Below are positions 11,625 through 25,300 of a stretch of DNA of 60,000 nt, piece by piece; the stretch's first letter is position 1, and every line of letters begins with the position of its first letter. The DNA lies in the NCBI RefSeq assembly GCF_029227915.1, contig NC_079887.1, forward strand, positions 8,372,001-8,432,000. Reading direction: 5' to 3'. The position numbers and the translations under genes are program-made. Below the pieces are notes generated by a model. It made no database searches and had not been told where the DNA came from. It worked only from the letters and a program-made list of their open reading frames with translations. This DNA is from Hydractinia symbiolongicarpus (Eukaryota > Cnidaria > Hydrozoa > Anthoathecata > Hydractiniidae).

Positions 11625-14600
11625 ATGAAACAAAGGACCATGTGGAGGTTTTGTTTGTTTTTAATGTGGCATGTTGCGGTTACAGCTGATACAAAGTGGG
11701 GTGAAAATTACTGGAAAGAAAAACTGCGTAATTACAATTCAAAAAATGTGAATAGGTAAAATTTGTTTTCATTACATTTTTAGCCTGTAACATATTTGTT
11801 GCTAACAGAGAAAATATAATGAAAGTTAAAACTATTACACCTTAATAATTTAAAACTCAAGGCAAAGCCCAGAGGCAGACCAAGAAAGACTTGGCAGGAG
11901 GTTATAAAGACAGACTTGATAGAGAGGAATTTGAGTTTAGATCTAACACAGTCTAGATCAGATTGGAAGAGGGTCATTAATATACCCCGTCCAACCCATG
12001 CTAGCATGGAAAACGGACGTTAAGCCGAGAATGATGATGATGATGATGATGAAATAAAGTAACACATGTTTGGCATAAAGTATATCTTTTTTATACGTTG
12101 TAATTCAAACTATTTACTATATTTAAAAGTGCTGTAAATATTGTCAATGAAATTGGTATTTATAACATTGGATCGTGTTTTTTCGCAAGAGAGTTTACTT
12201 TTTCAAGAGAGAGTTTACTTTTCAAGACATAGTCAATGGTTATTTGTGTTGTTACTCTTATGTGGTGACATTAAAAAGTGTCCTGGACCTAACACTATGG
12301 ATGCAATCTGTAAAATCACCAATGTAAAGGGTTCAAACATTTTTCACTTAAACGTTAAAGGTCCATGGTCAAATTTTGCTGAATTTTTCAAGATCATTTT
12401 GAATAACTGAAAAACCGACATTCTTGTGGAAATATATACAAGAGATATATACTGGAGGATATATTTGCAGTTGATGGATATACTTTTATTTTGCACACCA
12501 TATTGTTTACGAGAGACGTCACAATCGGGAAATAAATAAAATTAACGTAGTAGTTTCAATTATGCCTTTCGCAAAGCATCTGTAAGGTTAAATTTACTAC
12601 ATCCTCTATGACCAACCAGTTTTACCAATTGTGCATTTATACATCTTAAGAATACCCAAACATAACTATTCAAGCTGCAATATTTATTAGACGAGCATGT
12701 GAAATTATTGAAAATAAATCCCTTATATCACCTGATAGTGTAAAAGTGAGGGAAATGAGATCTTGTAACTTCATCAAGTGGTTGCTTGAATTATGATGTG
12801 GGCTAAAATTTTAAAAATTATTTCACAAAGACTAGCCAAACCTGAAATACACGTAACAACGGATACTGCTTGAAATTACCCAACCTTTGTTTAGAATGTG
12901 CTTGTGGATCTTTTTTGTATATTGGACGCAAATTTACAATAAACTTTCTCTGGAGATAAGAAAATGTGAACTTAGTAATATCTTTGAATTGAAACTTAGA
13001 GAATATTACCTAAATTTATTATCATCACGAGAATCTTTTTCAATTGAGTCTTTGCAATCTTAGACTCTTTTGTTTTATGTGCTATCTATATTATAATACC
13101 CGTATACGTGTGCCTGTCTGTCACGCAAAATGGTAGCTTAGCTGCGCAAGAAGTGAGACGCACGTGATGCGGTATAAAAAGGACAGCCGAACCCGTGGAT
13201 TTTTCCACGGACTAATGACTAGTGTCTCTTTATTACCTTTTAACCTTCTGGGCTTTCGTTTTTACAGCCTTTTGTTTGTTTTTGCTTTTAACTATTTATT
13301 TATACTCACTATTTTTACTAACATAAACATTTTTGATACAATAACATTTTTTATTAGTTTGGAGAATTTGTTTCATTAAGTATTTTGTGCTTTAGTGTCA
13401 TATGGCTATTCTTTTCTCTTTCCTCTCAGTATGTTTTCACTAGCCTTTTTATGTGTTTCTTCTACACTTTTTTCTATTATTCTACACCTGTTTTTACTGA
13501 ATTTATATATAGATCAATTTTAATAGTGCAATATTTGTTTTTTCAAGGACCAATGTTGATAACAGATTTGTATATATTTCTGAAATGGCTATACTCCTTT
13601 ATTTCTACCCTTATTGTTTTTCCCATTAATATGTATATATGTGATGCTCTCTAGGAAAATCGACTGCTTCTATTTTTAAATCGTATTTTTAAAACAACAA
13701 AACTATAAAACAGTACGAATTGCGTATTAAAAAGCCGCAAATTTTTTAAAAAAAACATATTTCTTATTTTTAAAAATTTGTATTAAAAAAGCGTATTTTT
13801 AAATACGAATTTTGTATTTTTAAAAATATGCAATTTGTATTATAAATGCGTGTATTTCTAAAAATACGCTGTAGATTTAAAATACAAAGACATAAAAAAG
13901 TAATGTCTGGTTAGGGATTGTCTCCAAGATCGTTTTATTTTTGATACGAATTGAAGCGATTTTCATCATATAGGAATCGCTTCATTATTTTTTTACATCA
14001 TTTCATAATCGTATGATTATGAAACAATGTTGCCGTTTTTTATTTAAAATGACAAGAAAACGTCTCGGCGAAGATTTAAAGTTGCTGTATATCATTCTAA
14101 AGTGCTGAGAAAACGTCCCTGTGAAAATCATTGAGCCAATTTAAAACCTATTAAAAACAAACTTGTAAAATTCAGTAATTTTTCTATTTAGTTTATTGAA
14201 CCTTCCACTTAATACACATCATCATCATCATCATTCTCGGCTTAACGTCCGTTTTCCATGCTAGCATGGGTTGGACGGGGTATATTAATGACCCTCTTCC
14301 AATCTGATCTAGACTGTGTTAGATCTAAACTCAACTTTCTCTCTATCAAGTCTGTCCTTATAACCTCCTGCCAAGTCTTTCTTGGTCTGCCTCTGGGCTT
14401 TGCCCCAGGAACTATCAAGTCTCTACACTTTCTTACCCAATTATCCTCCTCCATTCTTTCCAAGTGCCCCAGCCAATTCAATCTTCTTATCTGGATAAAA
14501 TCTTTAATTCTACAGAGACTTAGCCTGCTTCTTAGCTCATCTGAACTCTTTCTGTCTCTCAGACTGGCATTACACATCCACCTAACCATTCTCATATCAT

Positions 14601-16345
14601 TCCTTTCTAAACGGTCAAGATCTTCCTGCTTCACTGCCCATGTGTCACTACACATAATAGTTTAATAATACGAAAGTCTATTTTTAAATATAGAATTTCG
14701 TAATTTCTATTTTTAAGAATAGAATTTTGTAATTTCTTTTTTTAAAAAAATACAAATTTCGTATTTCTATTTTCAAAAATACGAGTTAGGAAATGCGTAT
14801 TTTTAAAAAATATAAATTGCATATTTATAAAAATATAGAATTGCATATTTTTAAAAATACGAAAATTCGTATCTCGTATTTTTAAAAATACGCGTATTTT
14901 GAAATATGTAAGAAATATGAATTTGGTTTTTTTAAAAAAATTTTTACGTGTATAAAGTGAGTGGTTTAATCAACTGATTAGAAAAATTACTGAATTTTAC
15001 AAGTTTGTTTTTGATAGGTTTTAAATTGGCTCAATGATTTCACAGGGACGTTTTCTCGTCATTTTAGAATGAAATACAGCAACTTTGATGTTTCGCAGAG
15101 ACGTTTTCTCATCATTTTAGAATGAAATTCGGAACTTTCAATTTGTGTAAAAGATGAAGAGATCTCTCTAGCTGGACATTACTTTTTTAACGTCTTTGTA
15201 TTTTAAATCTACAGGGTATTTTTAGAAATGCTTATTTGTTATAAATATGTTTTTTAAAAATAAGCGTATTTTTAAATACTAATTTTGTATTTTTTAAAAG
15301 TATTTGTATTTTTAAATACGAATTCGGTATTTTTTGACAATCAAAATACAGCTATTAAAAAAATGTGTGTATTTTTAATACGCAATTCGTATTTTCAAAA
15401 ATACGAAATACAGAATTCTATTGCTTTAAAAATATGAATTAAAAATAGAAGTGGTCAATTTTCCTAGAGAGCATCACATTATGAAACGTATATCATCATC
15501 ATCATTCTTGGCTTAACGTCCGTTTTCCATGCTAGCATGGGTTGGACGGGGTATATTAATGACCCTCTTCCAATCTGATCTAGACTGTGTTAGATCTAAA
15601 CTCAACTTCCTCTGTATCAAGTCTGTCCTTATAACCTCCTGCCAAGTCTTTCTCGGTCTGCCTCTGGGCTTTGCCCCAGGAACTATCAAGTCTCTACACT
15701 TTCTTACCCAATTATCCTCCTCCATTCTTTCCAAGTGCCCCAGTCAATTCAATCTTCTTATCTGGATAACATCTTTAATTCTACAGAGACTTAGCCTGCT
15801 TCTTAGCTCATCTGAACTCTTTCTGTATCTCAGACTGGCGTTACACATCCACCTAACCATTCTCATATCATTCCTATCTAAACAGTCAAGATCTTCCTGC
15901 TTCACTGCCCATGTCTCATTACCGTACAACATAACACTTCTTACACAGGCCTCATACAACCTACCTTTTACCTCAATTGACAGGACTCTGCTAGTCAACA
16001 AAGGAAGTAACTCTCTGAACTTTTTCCAAGCAGAACCTATCCTGCAAGTAACACTTCTTCCAACACCCCCTTCACTGCCCAACATATCACCTAAGTAACA
16101 GAAGTTCTCAACTTTCTCTAACGAGCCACTGTTGTACATCATTAAAGCTGGAAATACTTCATTCTCTATATATCTTAAAAATATTATTTTAGATATATAA
16201 ATTGGCGTGGTTGGTGGAATGGTTTTGGACCAGGAGGCTATAATGGATATGCTCGTCCAGAAGGAAACCCAGATTGTAGAGGCTGTAGTGGTTGCAATGA
16301 AGCTGTTAAAGATTCCACTAAATTAAAATGCACAGGCACAGACAT
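11625..16345 (+). CDS. Giant gene exons 1-2: signal peptide and LRR N-terminal cap
   Basis: Exons are 11625-11755 and 16193-16345. Exon 1 encodes a signal peptide ([21 protein letters not shown], cleavage probably before DTKW), here trimmed to its hydrophobic core [11 protein letters not shown] for the evidence, followed by a polar Lys/Asn linker. It splices in phase 2. Exon 2 carries a Gly/Trp/Tyr-rich stretch ([17 protein letters not shown]) and then a four-Cys cluster of pattern CxxCxxC...C (PDCRGCSGC then KLKC). This fits the N-terminal cap that precedes extracellular LRRs. Exon 2 ends in phase 2, the phase used throughout the LRR array. Intron 1 is 4.4 kb and full of mobile elements. Confidence 0.8.
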
Positions 16346-19300
16346 GTAAGTTTTACTATTTTGTGTGTTTGTAAATCTTACTAAGCTGTGATTTGTTTCT
16401 TTTCACTGTCTCTTCCCCCAAAAAAGTAATTAGGACAATTTTACGTGACTGACATCAATAGTGTGATACAGGTCATACCAACCTCATCCCAAGCCCACCT
16501 TATTTGGCTCGAACAACAGAAAAATACATTTTTTAAATTTTGCATTTTGTTTTAGTCATTTGGCAAGAGGGGTCTGATTGAATTGTTTTTAGAAACATTC
16601 TCCAAAATCTCTTCAGTAATGTTTATTAGTGTGTGCAACCAACCATCAGTTGAGTTGATTAAAAACTCATTCCAAGCTCTTTGAACTTCTATAATCATCA
16701 TCATCATCATCATTCTCGGCTTAACATCCGTTTCCATGCTAGCATGGGTTGGACGGGGTATATTAATGACCCTCTTCCAATCTGATCTAGACTGTGTTAG
16801 ATTTAAACTGAACTTCCTCTCTATCAAGTCTGTCCTTATAACCTCCTGCCAAGTCTTTCTTGGTCTGCCTCTGGGCTTTGCCCCAGGAACTATCAAGTCT
16901 CTACACTTTCTTACCCAATTATCCCCCTCCATTCTTTCCAAGTGCCCCAGCCAATTCAATCTTCTTATCTGGATAACATCTTTAATTCTACGGAGACTTA
17001 GCCTGCTTCTTAGCTCATCTGAACTCCATCGACAGCGCTTCTAAGACTGGAATAAACAACAAAGGACTAAGTACAGAACCCTGATGTACACCAACATTTA
17101 CACTAAATTCATCACTAAGTGAATGGTTAATCCTGACACGACTTCTAGCATTGCTGTACATAGACTGTACCATCGTAACTAGCCACTCATCCACACCTAA
17201 TTTTCTCATAGCCCACCAAATAACTTTACGTGGCACTCTTTCAAAAGCTTTCTCTAAATCTACAAAGGCAAAATAGAGATTCTTTCTCTTTCCTAAATAC
17301 TTTTCCTGAAGCTGTCTGAGTAAAAATATTGCATCTGTAGTGCCACGCCCTGGAACAAAACCAAATTGCATCTTATCTATATCAATTCTTTCTCTAAGTA
17401 ACTTATCAATCACTCTTTCAATAACTTTCATTACTTGATCAACCAACTTCAAACCTCTATAGTTACCCCTTTCTAATGCATCACCCTTTCCCTTGAAACA
17501 ATTCACTATTACACTCGACTGCCACTCACTCGGAATAACACCATCCTTTATAATCTGGTTAGCAAGACTTGTAATAAGCTCAACTCCGATATATCCAGAT
17601 GCTTTTACCATCTCTGCAACAATACCTGATACTCCTGCAGCCTTGCCAATCTTCAATTTCCTAATAGCCTCCACTACCCATTCTGTCTTGATCTGCATAG
17701 CTGGCCCTTCTACGACATCATCATAAGACAAATTATCCTCGTCCCAATCAAACTCAGTGTTAAGCAACCTCTGATAATGATTCTTCCAAGCTACCCTTTT
17801 CTCCTCCTCTGTGCTAGCCAAAACACCTTCATCATTACGTATACACTTCTCACCTACAATATCTTGATTAGTCTTCTTCATTTGCTTTGCTATCTTGAAT
17901 ACCTCATTGCGCTGGTCTTTCCTTCTTAACACATCTGCAAATCTGTTTCTCTCTGCTTCTGATTTTGCCTTATACACTGCTGTACGAGCGTGACGCTTAG
18001 CTTCTAAGTAAATATTTTTACTACCACCTGACTTCCACTCTTTCCAAAGTTTCCTCTTTTCCTTTATACACTGGTCAACCTCATTATTCCACCACCAGGT
18101 CTGTCTATGTCTAGCTGGTCCTTTCGTCCATCCACAGGTATCATCTGAAGCTTCTAGAAGACAATTCTTCAAAGTAGTCCAAGTACTTTCAACATTGTCA
18201 CTATCACATTGACTATTGTAGGCTAACTGCTGAACTTTTGCACTAAATTGTCTTGCTACAATCTCTTCCTTCAGCTTCCAGACTTTTCGACGGGGCCTGT
18301 ACTTTCCCTTGGCTTCTTTAACACTCTTCAAGATAATATCACAAACCAGCAACCTATGCTGGGAAACACACTCTTCCCCCGATATAACTTTCACGTCCTT
18401 CACCACTTTCTTGTCTGACTTTCTAACCAGGAAGTAATCTATCTGTGTCTTACAACCACCTGACTCATATGTTATCAGCCTACTCTGTCTTTACTGAATG
18501 ATGTGTTGCAAACCACCATGTCCGTTGCCATTCCAAACTCAAGCAATCTCTCCCCTTCCTTATTTCTGCTCCCAAATCCATAGCCTCCATGCACACCTCT
18601 ATAACCTTCAGATGACTTCCCAACATGACCATTAAAGTCGCCGCCCACCATGACAAGTTAAGAAGTATAAACAGAAAAAAATAGAACACACTAGAGACAA
18701 GTTCTCCAAAACTTCATAAACATGCGTAATAATATAAACAGTAGGACACAAGGACAATAGAAATCGTTAAAAAATGTATTTATTTGCATTCTCTTTTGTT
18801 TTCAATAATCGTTAACCTAGTTATAAATTGTTGCCCTCAGGTAAAATTGGAGTGAACAACAAAATGTTTTGTAGCCTGAGCATTTCCTTAGCAATGTCTT
18901 TAGGGAAGTTGTGGAAAACCGGAAAAAGTTATTAATATCTCTTAGTTTGTGAATTTTTGAAACAAGATATTCTTAGAGTACTGCCTTATTAGAAGGTCAA
19001 AATTTCTGTCGAAAGAAGATTACTAAATTTTTTGTCCTGTTTTGATAAAAAACCTTATACAGTTTTTATAAATTTGTAAATACAATATTTCATTTTTGTA
19101 TTTTTTTTTTATCTTATCTGTTTTTTTTTTTTAAGAAAACTTGACTAGCGTTTTTCATTGATGTAATATTAGTTGTATCAAAATTTATCCAATCATAAGG
19201 CTTGAATTGCCTTATACTGTGAAGTAATAATACAAACATTAAAATAAAGATTTTTAAAAGCAAAATTTTGTCAACAAGTTTGTTTGCTTTTTTTCAGGAA

Positions 19301-22300
19301 ATAAAATTTTTCATTTTCAAAAAATCTATAAACATGCTATGGCTCTTCATCTTGATGAACAATAATAATAATTTTGAATTATTTTTCTAATCTTTTTGCT
19401 AAATCTTTTCAACAGGTATTTTTAATAGATGGCAAATTACGATTGCAAATTACCTTTGATATAAGTCATTGCATTATCTTTTTTTGATGAAAATTATTTA
19501 GACAAATCAACAACTATGCCATCACTGCATTACATGAAGATGTATTCCCTGAAAAAGCAAAAGTAATGTAAGTATAATAGTTGTACTTTTTTTAAAATTC
19601 TTGCTTAAAATTTTTTAATAACATTTTTTCACATGTAGAAAAATACGATTCACCAACATTTCGAACATCCATCCAAATGTTTTCAAAAAATTGACGAAAC
19701 TGGAGGAGTTGTATGTATTATTTTTTATTAGTAGCAAGAAAAACAATGCTAAGAGAAATTTATTTTTTCAAAATTTATCTCATGTTAGAAATGAACAAGT
19801 TACGAGCTATCTAAAGCTAAACCCCAGCAATCTTTTATTTACCAATTGAAAGCTATGGCGTGGTGTGTGTTATAAGATGTTGTATGATGTGTAACCATTG
19901 TTTATACTGTGTTCAAAAATTAAGTTCATGAATCTGTTTTATTGCAGGAGAATAATTGAAAGTCAACTGTATGAAATGCCAGATTTAAGCACATGTACCC
20001 AATTAAAGAAGATGTAAGTTGTTGTTATTATAAACCTTTTAAGGATTACTGTACGCATGTGTAAGTATAGTGGAATACCATTTAGATTGATTCCTTTCTG
20101 AAGGTTTTTCAGAAACAGAAAAAGCTTTTAATGTGTATTTCTGATTGCATCGTCGTTTTACTATACATTAAATCTTAAATATTTTGCACGAACAACATTA
20201 AATTGTATGACATTTGCAAGCATGAGTAATTCTCGAATGATATATAATTCTGCTATAGTAAAATTTTCTAAAAGATATATTTTTAAAATACAAAATAAAC
20301 CAAAATATTTTAACACTAAAAACAGTTAATAACATCTATCAAGTAATGAGTGTTTTGAACGAGGCATTAAAACTGTGCTTGAAATAAGGTTATAATGTGG
20401 AAATTTAAATTTGGCCAGGTTTGAAAATTAAATGTACAGTTTCATTGTCAGAAATAGTAAAAATGTAAGCCTGAATAAATTCACTTCTCAAAAACTAGAT
20501 TTTAAATAAAACAAACTTTGGGGATTTTTAATATTTCCTCTTTTGTTCAAGTCATTGTCAGAATGTTTTACTTTACAACAAACAACTTTTTAGGCTATTA
20601 GTTTTAATTGTTTGATTTGAAGTACTTCTTTTATAATATACTTTTTTTTAAAAAAAGTTCTAATGTATTTATAATTTACACTGAGAAAAAGCTATGAAAA
20701 AAGCTATTTATGGGGATGCTCTTGAAAGCTTTTTATGTGATTAACATAATTTTCTTGTTTAATCTTTTAGTGATTTCTATTCAAACAGCATTCATTTATT
20801 TCGGCATAATTTTACAAATCTTCCACAGTCTGTTGAAGAGCTGTGAGTATTGTTTTGCTGCTTCTTACAAAGTGACCTGATATTGGTTAACAACAATTTT
20901 TATTTTAAATTTTTTTTAACAAGAAAATTTAGAGTCATTTATCTTTATGCTCTGATCCTACTTTTACGATGTTTATAGGATTTTGATCAAAAACAGAATT
21001 GACAAGATACCACGCAGATACTTTGACTTACCCAAGCTTAAATTTTTGTAAGGTTTTATAATTTTTTTATATTATGAATTATACCTATGTGCTATGATTG
21101 TTATACCAGTGTGCTATGATTGTTATGCCAGTGTGCTATGTTTATATGATAAATTAGTTGTGTTTAGGTCTAAATATTCCTTTATATTTTATTTTTAAGC
21201 TGTATTTTCTAGTTTCTGTTACACATTAAGACTCAAGCCTACAATGAAAATATCGTTATGCTTTGCACTAGTAACTTTATGGTGTCATGTTTCTACTTTT
21301 TTCTTGGCAAATGCCATTGTCCACATATAAGAAATTGTGTAATAGTAATAATTAAATTATTTTCCCACTAGTCAATAAATCAGTGAAAAAATCCATACAG
21401 GTAATAGAATTTAGATAATGTCAACATTGCATACACAAATTGCCTTTTACAGCTGTTTATAATGTGGCCATCATTGGCGATAATCTCAAAATGCAGCACT
21501 GACCAATTCATAACACTTCATAGTCCATTTTTAAGCAATGAGAAACAAAACGTTTTAATTTCTTATCAGTCTTTAGGTTTTCACTGAGATAACTAATTTT
21601 TTTTATAGGGGCCTTGGTCAAAACAATATGCGCTATTTTCCTGGCAGTGCTTTCACAAAAGTACCAAACTTGCTTTATGTGTAAGTAAAAATGTTACTCA
21701 AACTACAGCTTGTTTAACAAACTCAAGGGTATTTTTTTTATCTGTCCGTATTCTGTGTCAACAAATAGTCTATTGAGTTCGATTAATATTTTGTATGCAG
21801 TTGCTACTAAAAACATTTACAGGGGTGTCGATGCCAACAGAATATCAAGTATATCAAAAAGAGATCTGCAAGGATTAAAATCAGCAAATACATTTTACCA
21901 TCTGTAAGTGAGTTTAATTTGGGTTACTAACTTTCCCTGCTTTAAAATGGATTTATAATTTGGAATGTCCAATTGTTTTTGTAATTTAGTCATAGACACT
22001 CTCTTGCAAAATAGTTATGTAGAATAATGTATGAATATGTATAACAACAATTTAGTTCTCTAGAACTCTACATCCAGTTGATTTGTTAAAATTATCTCAA
22101 TATGTTTACAGGGCTCCTATGCCTTCTCAAGATATAGAAAAGTCCTTAAGAAAAGAAATCCTTGATATGTTTGTGAAAATCCGCCTCTAAATTGTCCTAA
22201 ATATTCTTAAAAATTAGTTACAGATGATTGTGAACCTTGTGTTAATGAATTGACTGCACTGTTTTATATATATAAAAAATGTTTTATTTCAATACCTATC

Positions 22301-25300
22301 ATGTTATCATCTTGACAAATATAGATAAAGATGAAATTTTGAGCATATATTTGTTCTTTTAGAAATATGAGCAATAACATCATTGATTATATTGCACCAA
22401 GGGCTCTTAGTACTTTACCAAAGCTTGAAGTCTTGTAAGTGGTTGATAAAAGATTACATTGTGGCCAACACACATAGAAACTCATTATATTTGCCAAGAA
22501 ACGTGCAGTCTTACATTTTTTACAGACACTTAATTAACAGGTCCTTCTCCCTTACCATGCATTTTATACAGACACTAAATTAACAGGTCCTTTTCCCTTA
22601 CCAGTAAGGCCAAAGGACCTGTTAATATATCCTAACATGCCAGTAGTTAATTCAAGTACAATTTGTAAATATCTAGATCCTGTCAAGTTTTTAAGTGTTT
22701 TAAGCCATGACCATGCTAGCAGAATTGGATTAAAATTTATCCTAGAATAACTTATTCCATGTATAGTCCTTTTCGGAATTAGCACAGTCATATTTAATTT
22801 AGTGCTAAAATGAGAGATTTCAGCAAACTTTCTTTCAAACTTTCTGGTCTAGAGCATACATAGGTGGACCACTTCCCACCCACCTATTTACTTTGAATTA
22901 CTATTGATGTTAATTTAAGTTTCTGAGTAAAGTTAAAAATGTATTTCATTTTTGTAAGTCGTTTATAACATTTCTTTTATTTCCATTTAGAGAACTTTTT
23001 AACAACTCCATCAAAACAGTACACAAGAATGTTTTCTGGAAGATCCAAAATTTGCTTCACTTGTATGTTTTCCTTAACTTTTTGTTTCTTTAAGCTCTGT
23101 GTTAATGGTAAGTATTAGGTAGAAAAAATAATTTGACTTACAGCATGCAATAATGTGACATTAACTTGAAGATTCTTAAAGGGAACCCGAGGTATAAAAT
23201 GATGTTGGACTTATATTATAGGGCTTAAAAAGATAGCTAACAAGTTTTTTTAAATTTTTTAAAAAGCTCTTTTTGTTCTCAAGATATTCACATTTAAAGA
23301 ATTTCAGATTTAATTATGCTGCATGAATTATGATGTCATATTTCAGTAATAGCAAATTTGGACATTTCCTTTCATCAGTAAATTTAGACCTGTTAAGGGG
23401 TGTGCATTCAAACTTTATCAATGCATAGATAATATAAAGGTTAATTGATTAACATAATTTTTTTGCCAAAATGACACTTGCTTGCTTGTCCCAGGCTTCT
23501 TAATTTTTTACTGATGAACTCATAACTTGGGATCTGCATGTTGGTTTGCAATCAAATTTTGTGAGTAAACATATACAGCTTACACAAGCTTACCCACAAA
23601 ATTTGATTGCAAACCAATTTGCAGATCCTGAGTTATTGAGTCGTCAGCAAAAAAATAAGAGGCCTGGGACGAGCCAGCAAGTGTCATTTTGGCAAAAAAA
23701 TTTTAGTAATTTTGCTGGTATTAATTTTATTGATAACTACATACTAACTATGAGTTTATTATGGGACGTCTAATGCAACTATGACATCATAGCCATTAAA
23801 ATTTTATTCAACATCAAAGTACAAATAGATAAAAAAACACATTTTCTGTTATCGTCCCATCATATTCTTTCATTTCAACCGAAAAATACAACATCTAAAT
23901 TTTGACTTCTGTTTCCCTTTAAAGGTATATGAAAATTTTTACCTGCTAGATGCTGTTCTTCTGCAGCATTTCAATCTTAAGTTTTAATTCAGTTCTTATA
24001 TATTTTCAGGGACTTGCATCATAACAACATTGAAATTTTAACGTCACAATTTGTCACTTATTGTGAAAAACTTAGATGGCTGTACGTATGATTTCGACAA
24101 CATTTATCTCTGTTTTAAACCTTCTCCTATGTTTCTTTTTTATATTCTATATTTTTCTAGGACCTTACACACACAGAAGGCTGGGAGTGAAATGAAGGCT
24201 GTTTATTTTGATTCTATGTACAAACTGAGTGATTTGTCAGACTTGTAAGTCGATAAATAATGCTTGTTTTGCCGTGGAGATTTGAATCTATTAAACTGGT
24301 TAAGAATACGAAATATAATGTTTTTATTGTGGCAAAGTTTACATTTATCTTATTGTTATTAGAAAATTACTTATTAAATAGGTTCCTTGGCAACAATGCA
24401 TTGACAAAGTTTCCACATCCCGTCTTTTCAGAGAAATCTGTTACAGAGTATTGGCCAAATCTTCGGAACTTGTAAGAAATTATTTCTACGCTTTAATATA
24501 TAATAAACACCAAGCTGAACCCTTTGATATACCCAGGTTAAAACATGCTGGTAACAGCATCTAATAGGTGTCATTGTTTTTTAGATATCTTGATCGCAAT
24601 AGAATAACAAATTTACGGGATTATGCATCATCTGATTTTCCACCATATTCACAAGTGTTCTATCTGTAAGTTTACTGTTAATGTGCGTTAAACTTGAGAT
24701 GAACAAATTTTTATTTAATATTTGATTAATATTGGATAGTTGTATGATAAATCATATGTTTGAAATCAGACATATTGGATTCATTTAGCCTTGCTTTCCT
24801 GATTATTATCCTTCTCTACTGTCAATTATACTGTAAAATTATTATTGCTCTGTGTTTTTTTTTAATGCTGTGTTATTTTTATTTAATCACAACAAAATTT
24901 TACATAGGAACAGCAATCAACGATATTATTTATTGATTTCAGGTCAAAAAAGGATGATTTCAAACCATTTAAGTTCATGACAGGGCTAATAAAAATGTAA
25001 TGTATTTTTTTTATTTATTTGTCTTGACTTTTTTTATGTGTCTTAACTTTGATAAGTCAAACGTATAATAAAAAAAGGTTGTAATTTCATTTTACATTAT
25101 GTTAAGTCATCCTGTCATTATTTTTTAGAGATATTAGTTACAATTTGATGCAAGAAATACAAGAAAAAGATTTAGAACATTGCAATAAGCTCCAGTCATT
25201 GTAAGTATAGCTCAATTTAAGACTAAAAGGTGCAAAACATGAAATGAGATAGTGGGTTAATTCCTCCTAAGTCCCCCTTACACGTAAGAGTATTCATGAA

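Larger units (their letters stand above)
11756..16192. other. Intron 1 of the giant gene, built largely of mobile elements
   Basis: In order it contains RTE-like fragment A (11861-12051), an eroded CR1/L2-like LINE (from 12141), a hairpin-bearing repeat (13085-13215), a T-rich stretch (13216-13630) that is open but not coding, a 1.84-kb foldback element (13639-15479) with RTE-like fragment B inside it, and RTE-like fragment C (15494-16170), which ends about 20 bp from the acceptor of exon 2. Confidence 0.8.

Noticed and set aside
13164-13654. Two plus-strand open frames with very hydrophobic Phe/Leu/Tyr-rich peptides
   Set aside because: They arise from a T-rich intron stretch with few stop codons; there is no family signature, splice support or plausible start.
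14258-14665. Plus-strand open frame opposite RTE-like fragment B (and the similar ones at 15529-16098, 16736-17044 and minus 31892-32218)
   Set aside because: Antisense shadows of the LINE C-terminal coding region; the sense frame matches LINE protein motifs.
17493-17726. Plus-strand frame opposite the RT of copy D, and minus-strand 30500-30787 opposite copy E
   Set aside because: Antisense shadows of the reverse transcriptase.
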